DNA of 64,000 bases from Anaerohabitans sp964387285. GTDB lineage: Bacteria > Zhuqueibacterota > Zhuqueibacteria > Residuimicrobiales > Residuimicrobiaceae. Under the pieces are notes generated by a model that was not told the DNA's origin, made no database searches, and was given only the letters and a program-made list of their open reading frames with translations. Where the stretch lies: contig CAYLWO010000005.1 in assembly GCA_964387285.1 (NCBI GenBank), positions 86,054-150,053 on the forward strand. Reading direction: 5' to 3'. Shown here piece by piece: positions 32,997-42,844 of this stretch (position 1 is the first letter of the stretch; each line of letters begins with the position of its first letter). The translations under genes were made by a program, and so were the position numbers.

Positions 32997-33884
32997 CTAG
33001 TGTTTTTCCCGTATTCTTTGCAGCACTTGCTCCAGTGTGCCATTAAAAGGCCCTGGTGTTTCCATCTTGATCGAGACCAGGGCTGCTGCAAACTTGATCG
33101 CTTCCCGGGGATCGTGATCTTGCCGCCATGACAGATATGCTGAAAAGGTCGTGTCTCCGCGTCCTGTCCTGCCCGAGCTGTTGCTGTTGGAAAACTTTTC
33201 ATAGTATGTGGCGCCCTTCACCCGTGCCAGCACGCCCTGTGAATGCGTGATCATGACCTCCGGGCATCCCCACGATTCGACGATGATGGCGGCTTTTGCC
33301 AAATCTTCCGTGCCGGTCAGAATACGGGCTTCCACGACGTCCAGTTTGACCTTGTCCATCATGGCCACAATGGCTTTTTTGTCTTTGACGTCGCTGTACT
33401 CGATGTCATGGGTCACTGGTGTTACATGGCGGACGAAACTCTGCAGGTCCACCGACAAGCCGGATCTCCTGGATTGCAAACCCTTTATAAGCGTCATATC
33501 GAATTCGGTGTCTGAAATTCCAGCGAGGTGGACATTGGTCGATTCCAACGCAGGAACATCGTCGATCTCAATCAGACCGGCGGATTTTACCAGCGTCAGT
33601 TTGCGTTCATCGATATTTGCCGATTCGTGCAACACTCTAGAGTATGTGGTCTCGACGCTCGGGATGAGAAAAGCATCCACGCCTAATTCCTTCATAGGCT
33701 GAAGAATGGCCTCATCCTTTTTCGCCATCTTGACAACAGCAGCCACCTTTTTGCCGATGCGTGCAGCGACCATGGCGCCGCAGAGCACGGCGCTTCCCGG
33801 CGCGACATGAACCTTGCCGCCAAATGGTATTATCTCATCATAACACATGTGACCGACGAACGTGATGTCGTATTTATTGGGCAT
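32997..33884 (-). CDS. PfkB-family carbohydrate or nucleoside kinase
   Basis: 295 residues. The N-terminal region DITFVGHMCYDEI and GGKVHVAPGSAVLCGAMVAARIGKKVAAV matches the PfkB/ribokinase fold with its sugar-binding GG. The C-terminal catalytic motif, normally DTTGAGD, reads SSGRTGRGDTTFSAYLSW, keeping the catalytic Asp (D244) but with Arg for the usual Ala in GAGD. It phosphorylates a small sugar or polyol; the substrate is unknown. It is the third gene of the GH3-GH116-PfkB run (31 bp after the GH116-like gene) and so belongs to the LacI-type regulated operon. Confidence 0.85.
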   Translation of the reverse strand: MPNKYDITFVGHMCYDEIIPFGGKVHVAPGSAVLCGAMVAARIGKKVAAVVKMAKKDEAILQPMKELGVDAFLIPSVETTYSRVLHESANIDERKLTLVKSAGLIEIDDVPALESTNVHLAGISDTEFDMTLIKGLQSRRSGLSVDLQSFVRHVTPVTHDIEYSDVKDKKAIVAMMDKVKLDVVEARILTGTEDLAKAAIIVESWGCPEVMITHSQGVLARVKGATYYEKFSNSNSSGRTGRGDTTFSAYLSWRQDHDPREAIKFAAALVSIKMETPGPFNGTLEQVLQRIREKH

Positions 33885-33915
33885 AGCGCTTGATTCCTTT
33901 AATGATCTCCGGTTT

Positions 33916-36127
33916 TTACTCGTTTTCCGGACCTTGCAGCAGTTCAGAGAAGAACGGAATCAGGTCTTTTGATTCGACGGTTTTGTCTTTAGATTTCGCC
34001 TGCAATTGTTTGATTCGATTCAGGACCAGGTGAGTCCAAATTGCGCCCGGACGCGGATAGGCGGCAACAATGTAATGCGGTCCAGGGGCGGACTCGCCGT
34101 ACTCCTGCTCTAATTCAGCACGGAGGTTGTCCGGAGTGATCATCGAGTTGGCATAATCAAATACAACCCGGTCCATGTACTTGTAAACCTCCTTGCTCTC
34201 CCGTGCCATGCCATAATAATCCAAAAGCTGGGCGAAAACATAATTGGAGGTAGTGTATACATCCTTGCCCTGGTCGGATTTGACCGGCTGGCTGTTCTCG
34301 GTCTTGCACATGGCCCAACCCATATGAGAGCGGTTGTTCTTGTAGATCGTCCTGAGTATTTTTTTTACCCGGTCTTGCGGAATAAGCGGCTCTTCGCCGA
34401 TGGCGAGCAGATACCACAAGGCGTCCAGTTGGTTGGTCCAGACGTCGGTGTTTTTTTTGCCGGTCTTTGGATCGTAACAGGTGATGTAATAGGATAGCTT
34501 TTCACCGGCCTTGTTTTTTCTTTCACGCCATAGTTTTTCCAGCGACTGCCAGCCTTTATCGAACGCCTGCCGGATGNNNNNNNNNNNNNNNNNNNNNNNN
34601 NNNNNNNNNNNNNNNNNNNNNNNNNNNNNNNNNNNNNNNNNNNNNNNNNNNNNNNNNNNNNNNNNNNNNNNNNNNNTGGTAATGGTACCAGCGCGGCGTG
34701 GGATCCACCGCCAGGATGGAATCGATAAAGGCCTGGCATAAATCCTTCTCTACTTTCGGGAAAAGCATCAGCAGCACCATGGAATACCAATCCACGTCCG
34801 AGGGATCGATGTAGGCATAATCAAAGCATTCGAGAAAGCGCGCGCGTTCGTTGCCGTGCTCATCCTCAACCCAGACGATGGCGTTGGATAATGGAAAGTG
34901 GAGTTCATTTAATATCAGTCTTGTCAACCGCAAGGCGCCAGGCCGATCGTTTTGATAGGATGGCGTGGACATGATCGAATCGAATATTCTTTTTTGGATC
35001 GCCACGGTTCGTTTCCACCAATCCGGATAGCTGTCCAGGGCGAGTTTGGCCATGTCGATGGTGCGGATCTCGCGATCCGTGAATTTCCTGACATATTTGC
35101 GTTCAAAGGTCTTTGCGTCGATGTAAGTCTGACTCGGAAAGTCCAGAACAATGGCCAGCGGAATCGTTACAGATGAATTCGGTCGGATCGTGAACGTCAG
35201 GCTGATCGCGGCGCCGTAATCGTTGTGCAGGGCAGGCCGGCGTTTTTCATAAAAGCTGCCGTCCTCGTTGAGCAAAAGATCTCCAGTGTATTTGTTCAAA
35301 CAAAAATAGGGCTGGATATCTATCGTGATGCCCGGCATTTCAGGCACAGCCAGGGCCATACGGTTGTCGGTCTCTGTGCTCGCCATGATCATGCCGTGCA
35401 TGTCCTTGGTGTGAAACGCTTCGTGCTTTTGACCGCGAACCGCCGCTGTCGCTACGTAGATGCTGTCCTGGTCGGTCGGTTTAAGTTCCTTTTCCTGCAG
35501 ATTAACCAGGGAGGGTCGGGGAATCACCAACGTGATCTCCCGGGCTTGTCCTGTATTTTCAATTTCAAACTCTTCAACAGCCAGGGGGGTTACTGCGTGA
35601 TCATTTCCTGACAACAGAGGAGATATCAAGCGCCGGAGCACTTTCACCTTGCCCAGTTTGTAGCTGATTTCCAGGGACGGCGTTGCGATCGTCATGGTCA
35701 CATTTTTTCCGGCGATAGCTGGATGGTAATAGTTCGCCAGCGCCGGAATGTCATCGGGCTGTTCATTCTCTCCCGGCTGCTTTTGCGTCAACATGGTGCA
35801 CTGCTCGTCGATGCGTATAAAAGGCGCAGAGCCGAACTGGACCGCTTTCTGGTTTAAGAGGATGAGTCTGCCCGCATCGTTCAAGCGGTTATATAGACCA
35901 TAAGGGGAAATGCCGATTGAACACGTCGGCGCCCCTTGCAGAGCGACAGTCTGCGGAAACTGCAGGGTCTTGGACATGCCCTGAAAGTGCACCGTCATTT
36001 TGTTTTTTTCATAAATTGCAGCTATCCGGGGTCCTGTGATGGTGTAGATGTCGCGCAGGTCGAATGAATTGGTCTTGGCCATTTGTCTCTCGCTCATGGG
36101 ATGTGTTACGTTCACAATCCGGGACAC
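33916..36127 (-). CDS. GH116-like glycoside hydrolase, interrupted by an assembly gap
   Basis: The 5' part (GTG 36127 to the N-run) encodes a beta-rich N-terminal domain and the start of an alpha/alpha toroid: RPGALRLTRLILNEL, FLECFDYAYIDPSDVDWYS and VLLMLFPKVEKDL, which match the GBA2/GH116 pattern. The 3' part (34576 to 33916) continues in a frame offset by one and includes TDVWTNQLDALWYLLAIG and the C-terminal helices. The offset arises across the 100 Ns at 34577-34676, a placeholder of unknown true length, so this is best read as one gene. GH116 enzymes are beta-glucosidases or beta-xylosidases. The acid/base region probably falls in the gap. The frame is open for about 84 bp upstream of the GTG and includes IGSFGAGAHC, so the true start is unsure. 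Confidence 0.7.
34577..34676. other. Assembly gap (100 N)
   Basis: Exactly 100 undetermined bases inside the GH116-like gene, the conventional placeholder for a scaffold gap of unknown size. It accounts for the frame change between the two halves of the gene. Confidence 0.99.
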
Positions 36128-36225
36128 GCAATGGGCTCCCGCACCGAAACTGCCTATCGGACGCCGACTGGCATGACCGGCGTCCGCATTAAAGATGGCG
36201 CTGATCGCTTGAAAAACCGGCTAAA

Positions 36226-38070
36226 CTAACATTTACCTCCCCATCGGTTAATGACCTTTTTTGTTTTTTTCACCGGATTTTTAGGAGCAGGAACATATTT
36301 TTTTTCCGGAATATTTTTTTCAGCGGAAAGATCGATCGGCATCTTGGTTGTGGGATACGGCTTTATCGTTCCAAATAACAGATCCGCTGATATCCTGATT
36401 GAATCGGGCGACCCGGAAAAGTTGCAGACCACGGCGTCGGCTGCCGTGGTAACGCCTTTGCGGTAAGGAAAATTCGTCACAATGACCACATCATGACCGG
36501 CCGCCTTGAGAGCTTTGACCAGATGCTCGTTGTTGCCTCTTTTCTCGATGCGGGCGTAATAATTGGTCATGACAACCAGATCAGCCTCTTTAGCCAATCG
36601 CACCGCTTCTTCCACGTCGTCGTCATCAGCGTGGAACGCCGCATCATCCAAAATCAGATTCATGGAATGCCTGGCCATCTGTTCGCAGAACATGTGCTGA
36701 TGGCTGTACATATCCTTGCCGAGAAATTCATACGGGATGGTCTGTTCGATCACCAGGATTTTCTTGTCCTCGGACAAAGGCAACAGCTTTTTGTTGTCGC
36801 GCACTACCAGCAGCGCTTTGTGCGCCACTTCCCATGAGAACGCGATGTTTTTCTTATCTCGGACAATGGCCGTGGTTTTGTCCGGATCCATCTTGCCGGC
36901 TTTATCGAACAAACCCTGATCATACTTCATGCAGAGCAGACGACGCACCGCATCGTTTACGCGTTCTTCCGATAAATCACCTTTTTCGACGGCAGCCTTG
37001 ATGCCGAACAAACACTGAGTGCGGGATTCATCATCCGCTTTGAGCAGAATCGTGTCCACCCCGGCTTTGATGGCCATGGCGCAGGCGAGCGGCAACGGCC
37101 ATTTTTTGAGAATGGCAGCCATGCCAATGGCATCTGAAACGATTACGCCTTTAAAACCCATTTCACCGCGCAGCAGATCAGTGAGAATTTTTTTGGACAG
37201 CGTGGCGGGATATTCTTTGTCAAAAGCCGGAAAGATGGTATGGGCCGTCATGCAAGCCCAGGCGCCGGCATCCACGCCGGCCTGAAACGCCGCCAGTTCG
37301 ACTTCTCTCATGCGTTTGAGATCGCCCCGGCAGACATCCAGTGTGTCGTGTGCATCGGTCGCAGAATCACCGCGTCCGGCAAAGTGCTTGATCGTGGCCG
37401 CCACGCCCGCATCCTGATAACCACGGACCGTTGCGTCGATGAATCGGGCACAAACTTTTGGATCGTCGCCGAACGAGCGGACGCCGATCTCGGGATTCAG
37501 GGGATTGATATTGACATCGCAGACCGGATGATAGAACTGCGTTACGCCCATGGCCGCCATCTGCCGCGCCATCAGATTGGCGACCTGGTAGGCAAGGTCC
37601 ACATCTCCGATTGCCGTGAGACCCATGGGCGGCGGAAACTGCAGAACACGGCCGGCTGTATAGTCGTTTTTAAAATCGCCTTCCATATCTATAGTCATGT
37701 GCAAAGGAATGCCGCAAGGCCGATTCATGGCGATTTCCTGCAGCTTGTTGAGCACCTCAGTAAGTTCTTCGGGCGTCACGCTTATGCCAAAAGCACGGGC
37801 GTTGAACCAGGTATGCGCAATATCGAAATAATCTTTAGGTTTTTTAAAGTTGGCATCGACCTGAGAGCGTCCCCAATACAAGTTTTTGCAGGTTTCCAAA
37901 GCATAAGGTTCCAGGCACAAACCGCCAGCATGCAGGCGGGTAATCTGTTCGAATCCCGAAGGAGTCAGATAGGCACCACGCCAGGTGAATGTGAGCAGCT
38001 GACCGCATTTCTCCAGCAAACTCATTTTTTCGATTTTTGCTGCAACAAAATCATCTCTTTTCGTGGACAT
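36226..38070 (-). CDS. GH3 glycosidase (beta-N-acetylhexosaminidase/beta-glucosidase-like)
   Basis: 614 residues, no signal peptide. The (beta/alpha)8 domain includes LHMTIDMEGDF, the NagZ-type catalytic loop KHFAGRGDSATDAHDTLD with the His-Asp dyad, and the nucleophile Asp in GVIVSDAIGMAA. The alpha/beta sandwich follows (LLPLSEDKKILVIEQ, VVMTNYYAR). The His-Asp loop is a feature of N-acetylglucosaminidase-type GH3 enzymes, yet the neighbours favour plant glycans, so the substrate is open. It is the first gene of the run GH3, GH116-like, PfkB; its promoter at 38236-38264 carries a LacI-type operator. AGGAG lies seven bases before the ATG. Confidence 0.88.
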   Translation of the reverse strand: MSTKRDDFVAAKIEKMSLLEKCGQLLTFTWRGAYLTPSGFEQITRLHAGGLCLEPYALETCKNLYWGRSQVDANFKKPKDYFDIAHTWFNARAFGISVTPEELTEVLNKLQEIAMNRPCGIPLHMTIDMEGDFKNDYTAGRVLQFPPPMGLTAIGDVDLAYQVANLMARQMAAMGVTQFYHPVCDVNINPLNPEIGVRSFGDDPKVCARFIDATVRGYQDAGVAATIKHFAGRGDSATDAHDTLDVCRGDLKRMREVELAAFQAGVDAGAWACMTAHTIFPAFDKEYPATLSKKILTDLLRGEMGFKGVIVSDAIGMAAILKKWPLPLACAMAIKAGVDTILLKADDESRTQCLFGIKAAVEKGDLSEERVNDAVRRLLCMKYDQGLFDKAGKMDPDKTTAIVRDKKNIAFSWEVAHKALLVVRDNKKLLPLSEDKKILVIEQTIPYEFLGKDMYSHQHMFCEQMARHSMNLILDDAAFHADDDDVEEAVRLAKEADLVVMTNYYARIEKRGNNEHLVKALKAAGHDVVIVTNFPYRKGVTTAADAVVCNFSGSPDSIRISADLLFGTIKPYPTTKMPIDLSAEKNIPEKKYVPAPKNPVKKTKKVINRWGGKC

Positions 38071-38223
38071 CAGAGGTCTCCTAAGAAATTAATTCATATT
38101 CAGAGAGCAAAGGCCAGTAGGGAAGGTTTTGGGCCTTTGCAAGATCATTTTTTTGTGAATACCGTTCCATGAAGTAAATAAATATTTTTATACTCTGGTC
38201 AATTTTAATTGGTTAAAATATCA

Positions 38224-38264
38224 TTGAAACGGTTCAATATAAATAATGTGCTGGAAAAAGTCAA
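38224..38264 (-). promoter_or_regulatory. Promoter and LacI-type operator of the GH3 operon
   Basis: On the minus strand TTGACT (38264-38259) and TATATT (38241-38236) are 17 bp apart. The 14-bp pseudo-palindrome TTGAACCGTTTCAA on this strand (38237-38224) starts on the last two bases of the -10 box. The same promoter-operator geometry occurs upstream of the GH8 gene. The site fits the central CG palindrome bound by LacI/GalR regulators. Confidence 0.8.
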
Positions 38265-38425
38265 GATTTTATTTTACCAAATTTAGCTTTTTGTGATAGC
38301 ATTTTTCATGACTGTGCTTAATGAATGCATTCTTCCTTGCATGCTATCCGTGCATTACGAGTCGTTTGTCGCGCAAAAGGGTTAATAAATGACAGTCATT
38401 TTGAGTGACTGTCGCGAAACCCCGG

Positions 38426-38466
38426 ACCCCGGATGTGGCCGCGTTTTTTGCGGCCACTCCGGGTGT
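38426..38466. repeat. Long hairpin in the GH3 upstream region
   Basis: ACCCCGGATGTGGCCGC and GCGGCCACTCCGGGTGT pair over about 15 positions around a T-rich loop. It lies with the next hairpin in the intergenic stretch 38071-38539 and may help isolate the URO-D-like gene from the GH3 operon. Confidence 0.7.
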
Positions 38467-38498
38467 CTCTCGGCGCATGATCAATGAGTTAAAAAACA

Positions 38499-38528
38499 CC
38501 CGGGGTCACAAAAACCGTGACCCCGGGG
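38499..38528. repeat. CCCCGGGGTC hairpin, copy 2
   Basis: CCCGGGGTCAC and GTGACCCCGGG form perfect arms around a short A-rich loop, 11 bp past the stop codon of the URO-D-like gene. Related to the hairpin at 20024-20058. Confidence 0.75.
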
Positions 38529-38539
38529 TTGCTTCCGGT

Positions 38540-39577
38540 TTATCCGGGTTGTGAATGTCTGACTGCTTTAATAAATGCGTTTAAATTTTGCGAAGAAACG
38601 CCTGGCGGCATGCCGCCGCCACACGAAAAAATGACTCGGCTTGTGTCGGTTAAATCCGTCAGCAACCCGCGAGCGGCGCCAGAGATTTGTGCGACCGTGC
38701 CGTTGGCCAATACATCGCGTGGAGGTATATTGCCCAGTAAGGTTACCTGGTGGTTGGTCCATTTTTTCACTTCAGATAATGGAACATCAAAACCCATGTT
38801 GAACAGGTTGACGCCCATCTCCGGCAGAAAAGGAGCGGAGACTTTGCAGGCAGCGTCGTTATGCAGAAATTTCACCGAAACGTCGGCATGATAAATCTCT
38901 TTTAAATAGGCAAGCCCGAATTCGCGAAACTCCTCCTCACCTATAAAGCCGATGATGTCATCCAATAAAAAAATGCCATCGATGGACGGAAAGGTTTCCA
39001 TTTGCAGATGCAGCCAATCTTTAAGGAACCGGGCGATTTTTTTCAGCAAGAGATGGGCCTGGTCCGGCTGCAACATCATGGTGGTTAAAAATTCCGTCGA
39101 GCCCATCAAATAGCTGGCGATGTTCAGCGGACCGCGCGCCACGGCAAAGCGGATATCGTGGCCTGCTTGCTGGATTTTCGGCTGCGCCAGTTTCAGACGA
39201 TTCAGCACCAGAGGCAATAAACCGTCGGTTTTCGGATTTGGTTGCGGCAATTCAGCAATGTCGTCTGCTGAGCGAATCACCTTATGTGCATGCGGAAATT
39301 CATTGGCCGGAAAAGAACAGCGTGCGCCAAATGCGGACGGCTCTGTACACATGCCGTATTCGGACCAGAATCCGGGCAGTAACAGCACATCAGGGAATTC
39401 CCGGGTCGCTTTCAAATTGGCCTGCAACCACAGATCATCATTGGTAAAGTAATCGATAATGCGAATTCCGTACCAGTTGGGCAGCCACGGACAATCGATA
39501 ATAAAACCGATTGGCAACGGCTGCACTGTTTCGCCGCGGATGATTTTAAGCAATAATTCCCATTGAGGACCTGTCAT
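38540..39577 (-). CDS. Uroporphyrinogen decarboxylase (URO-D)-like protein
   Basis: 345 residues with the URO-D/CmuA/MtaA TIM-barrel pattern, for example GPLNIASYLMG, IDGIFLLDDIIGFIGEEEFREF, VSVKFLHNDAAC, LFNMGFDVPLSEVKKW and LLGNIPPRDVLANGT. The FIGEEEFREFGLAYLKEI and LHNDA segments resemble corrinoid-dependent methyltransferases and uncharacterised URO-D-like proteins, not heme HemE. Such genes often appear in carbohydrate loci of FCB and related bacteria, with unknown roles. AAAGG precedes the ATG. Confidence 0.8.
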   Translation of the reverse strand: MTGPQWELLLKIIRGETVQPLPIGFIIDCPWLPNWYGIRIIDYFTNDDLWLQANLKATREFPDVLLLPGFWSEYGMCTEPSAFGARCSFPANEFPHAHKVIRSADDIAELPQPNPKTDGLLPLVLNRLKLAQPKIQQAGHDIRFAVARGPLNIASYLMGSTEFLTTMMLQPDQAHLLLKKIARFLKDWLHLQMETFPSIDGIFLLDDIIGFIGEEEFREFGLAYLKEIYHADVSVKFLHNDAACKVSAPFLPEMGVNLFNMGFDVPLSEVKKWTNHQVTLLGNIPPRDVLANGTVAQISGAARGLLTDLTDTSRVIFSCGGGMPPGVSSQNLNAFIKAVRHSQPG

Positions 39578-39808
39578 GACCTTTGTACCTTTCGCTTGGA
39601 CGAATTATGATGCAGTGATGCTTATTCAAATCACCATTGCCAAATGCAACTTATTGTGTTAAGAGTTTTTTTTCGCATAAAAGGGCAACAAAATCTTTAA
39701 GCAGTACACCTATTGCGATAGGAAAAGATGTCCACCTTTTTTTCGCTGCTGTTTTTTCGTTTGTTTGCAGTTCTGCTGTGCTAAACATTTTCAACCAATC
39801 TCCTGCTC

Positions 39809-39886
39809 ATCCGCAGATGACGCAGATGTTCGCAGATAACATTCGGATGGCGACATTTCTGCGTCTATCTGCGCAATCTGCGGATT
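39809..39886. repeat. CCGCAGAT-type dispersed palindromic repeat
   Basis: ATCCGCAGATGACGCAGAT at the left edge is answered by ATCTGCGCAATCTGCGGAT at the right edge. This periodic CGCAGAT inverted repeat is widespread in environmental bacterial genomes. It fills part of the gene-free stretch 39578-39906 upstream of the URO-D-like gene and past the end of GH115. Confidence 0.7.
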
Positions 39887-39906
39887 ATTGTACTATTCAT
39901 TTCAGT

Positions 39907-42780
39907 TTATCTAGGTTGGGGTATAGCCGGATTAAAACTCTCTGGCGGTCCCAAATAACAAGCTTTAGCTTTCTCAGTTAACACCACCAGTTTTTGCAGC
40001 ACAACCCCGGGATCAACCAGCCAAAACTTGAGCACGTGCTTTCCCGGCTTTGTCAGTAAATGCCGGCTATCACAAAGGTTGATATTGTCGCTGACCCATC
40101 GCTCCCAATCCTGCAACGTCTGGCCGGCGTGCATGTTAATTATTTGCGGCCGTTCATCGTCAAATGAGATTGCATAGCGTAAGCCTTGCGTGTTGTAAAA
40201 ATTCAGCGTGGGCGAGAGAAAGGCCTGCACCTGCACGGGTCCCGGTTTTTCGATATGCACCGCATATTGCAGATGCGGAGTTTTTTTATCCGGCGTTACC
40301 GGCTGAACCGTGGTCGGGAAAAGGGTCATGCCGGATAAGGTTCTTCCCAAATCCGGAATACACTGCCAGGTTGTATTTTGGGCATCGACCTTTTTTGTAT
40401 AATGCGCCGCCTCCATCGCGACATAGCCGTTGCTTTCAAAAAAGCAGTGTTTGCTCGATTGGGAGATTAAATTGTTGACCGCCACTTGTACCGATACCTG
40501 CTTATTGTTGCCAATGATGCGAATAATGCCCTGATGCTTTCCCCGGGGCGCTTGTTGCCAATCAATGGTAACGGATAGCCGTCTCTCCGAGTCGACGGTG
40601 CCGGCGATGGGCGTAAGGACAATCCAGGTTTGCGAAGGTTGTGCGCTAAACGAGAACGGCTGCTGCCCACGATTGAAAATTTCTATATATCGGCTTTTGG
40701 TGTTGGCGTCAAATTCCGGCAGAATTGCCTCGCCCGGTTGCATTGGCCACCAGCCCGCAACGCCTTCAACGGCAATACCCATATCAGCGTTATCCGGTAC
40801 AGGAATCTCTGTCACCGCAGGCATACTGTTTGAATCCGGTTGTTGCCAGTAAGTATAGCCGATATGCGTTTGGTCCATCATGTGATTCCACTTGCCACGG
40901 GCTAGTTGGGTATGATACGCTCGGGTGATTTCCGCATCACGTGCAAATAATTTCTTGCACTCAGCAGCGAGCATGTTGGTGCTGCTGCGGCCTTGATCGG
41001 CGTGGAGGCGATTGCGTGCAGCGGTGCAATACAATTTGTATAAATTTGCGCAGGCCATGACCGGATGCAGGACCAATTGGTAATAGGCATCCTTATATTC
41101 AGAAGGTATGTTCTGATAAATTCTCTCTGCTTTTTTTTCCAGTAACTTGTAATCTCTGACAACGCTTTCTGCTTCCTGATAATGAATGAGAGAATAGGTA
41201 TCCGGCGCCAACAGTTCAGGTTTGCGGCGACTGTTGTATCTGGTATAAGTAGTTAGAATATCGGCAATTTCAGCGGCGTACTTTTCTCCGAACTGCTGCT
41301 CGGCCCATTGTCGGCCATATGCGGGGAGTCGTTGCGCCGGCCAATCATTTGGATTCCAGGCATAGTCTAAAAAGAAAGAGATCGGGTATTCCATGGGTTT
41401 GATGTCGCCCACATTTACGACCCAGATGCGATTGACGCCATGTTCCCAGGCCAGATGCATCTGTTCCCAAATTCTGCTGATTTGGTTGGTGTTCAACCAT
41501 TTATAGTTGCGCGGACCGCCCACATAGTCAAAATGATAATAAATGCCATAGTTGCCGCTGCGCAGCTTGTCGCCGGGTCTGGGCAGTTTGCGAATATTGC
41601 CCCAATTATCGTCACAGAGCAACAGGGTAACGTCGTCCGGCACGCGCATGCCTTTGTCATAATACTCTTGTACTTCTTTATAGAGCGCCCAGACCTGCGG
41701 CGTCTGTTCTGCGGGTTTGCCGGTTGTCTCGCTGATGATCCGGCGCTGATCGCGCACAATGCTTTCCAGCAATGCGATATTGGCCTGTTCGCTCATGGGC
41801 TCATCGCCGTCGCCGCGCATGCCGATGGTGACGATTGATTCGTAATCGCCCATTCTTTGCATGCCCAGGCGCCAAAAGTCCTGCAAGGTTGTTTTGTTTT
41901 TATCGTAATTCCAGGGTCCGGAACCGAATTTTGCCCATTCCGCATGCGCGCGCATCAACGGTTCATGGTGCGAGGTGCTGATGACCACGCCATACTCATC
42001 CGCCAATTTCGGATTCAGCGAATCTTCGACATAGAACATCCGGCCCCACATCGCCGGCCAGAGAAAATTTCCTTTTAAACGGAGAATCAGTTCAAACACG
42101 TTATCGTAAAAGCGGCTGTTGAAACCGCCGAATTTTTCAAACGCCCAACCTGATAGCGCCGGCGCTTCATCGTTGATGAAAATACCGCGGTATTTTACAG
42201 CCGGCTCACCTGATGCAAAACGACCGGATTTGACATAGATGGCAGAATGATGCGGCGCCGGTACATCCGCCCACCAATACCAGGGCGACACGCCGATGCG
42301 TTCGGCCAGATCATACATGCCAAAGATCGTGCCCCGTTTATCGCTGCCGGCGATAACCAGGGCGGCCTGGACATGGTCAAACGGTTTGTCAACTACCTGG
42401 ATGAGAAAGGTTTCCCACTTGCCGGCGATGTCCGATACATCCAGTTTTTTCTTTTCTATCAGCTGGCCGATAAGGGCGCTCTTGCCCAGCGTGCCGACCA
42501 GTATGATTTGCGTTCCTGCCGGTGAGCCGTGCAAATTAAGCATGGGTTTGATTTTGGCAACGCGTTCGATATCGCCGGCCAGATGGTGCAGCACCCGGAT
42601 CACGCCGCTATGATCCGATGAATCGGCATAGAGCGGCGCGCAGGCGCCTTCAGCGGCAAGGGTAAATGCCGCCTGCTTTTTCTCAAAGACGATATACGAG
42701 TTGGACGATGCAATGACATGACTGGATGCGAATAGCAAAAGGAGCAGAACCAGGCTTTTACATAAGCATTTGCTTTTCAC
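39907..42780 (-). CDS. GH115 alpha-glucuronidase-like enzyme, secreted
   Basis: 957 residues from a GTG at 42780, with AAGGGA nine bases upstream; a TTG two codons earlier is possible but crowds that site. Signal peptide with core SLVLLLLLFASS, ending near VIASS. The catalytic part is GH115: GTIFGMYDLAERIGVSPWYWWADV, KYRGIFINDEAPAL, FNSRFYDNVFELILRLKGNFLWPAMW, ISTSHHEPLMRAHAEW, TIGMRGDGDEPM, LLCDDNWGN and YHFDYVGGPRNYKW. A C-terminal beta-sandwich domain follows (from about 690). GH115 enzymes remove (4-O-methyl) glucuronic acid from xylan. The GH8 gene lies 64 bp upstream on the same strand, so the pair may be co-transcribed as a glucuronoxylan unit. Confidence 0.92.
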   Translation of the reverse strand: MKSKCLCKSLVLLLLLFASSHVIASSNSYIVFEKKQAAFTLAAEGACAPLYADSSDHSGVIRVLHHLAGDIERVAKIKPMLNLHGSPAGTQIILVGTLGKSALIGQLIEKKKLDVSDIAGKWETFLIQVVDKPFDHVQAALVIAGSDKRGTIFGMYDLAERIGVSPWYWWADVPAPHHSAIYVKSGRFASGEPAVKYRGIFINDEAPALSGWAFEKFGGFNSRFYDNVFELILRLKGNFLWPAMWGRMFYVEDSLNPKLADEYGVVISTSHHEPLMRAHAEWAKFGSGPWNYDKNKTTLQDFWRLGMQRMGDYESIVTIGMRGDGDEPMSEQANIALLESIVRDQRRIISETTGKPAEQTPQVWALYKEVQEYYDKGMRVPDDVTLLLCDDNWGNIRKLPRPGDKLRSGNYGIYYHFDYVGGPRNYKWLNTNQISRIWEQMHLAWEHGVNRIWVVNVGDIKPMEYPISFFLDYAWNPNDWPAQRLPAYGRQWAEQQFGEKYAAEIADILTTYTRYNSRRKPELLAPDTYSLIHYQEAESVVRDYKLLEKKAERIYQNIPSEYKDAYYQLVLHPVMACANLYKLYCTAARNRLHADQGRSSTNMLAAECKKLFARDAEITRAYHTQLARGKWNHMMDQTHIGYTYWQQPDSNSMPAVTEIPVPDNADMGIAVEGVAGWWPMQPGEAILPEFDANTKSRYIEIFNRGQQPFSFSAQPSQTWIVLTPIAGTVDSERRLSVTIDWQQAPRGKHQGIIRIIGNNKQVSVQVAVNNLISQSSKHCFFESNGYVAMEAAHYTKKVDAQNTTWQCIPDLGRTLSGMTLFPTTVQPVTPDKKTPHLQYAVHIEKPGPVQVQAFLSPTLNFYNTQGLRYAISFDDERPQIINMHAGQTLQDWERWVSDNINLCDSRHLLTKPGKHVLKFWLVDPGVVLQKLVVLTEKAKACYLGPPESFNPAIPQPR

Positions 42781-42844
42781 AATCAAATCCCTTTTGGCAA
42801 GGTTCCAGATGGTGCAGGATGCAAATGATTGAACAGAAATTCAA

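Noticed and set aside
37240..38172. A 310-codon plus-strand frame opposite the GH3 gene
   Set aside because: It is antisense to a gene with clear catalytic motifs and shows no domain or ribosome site.
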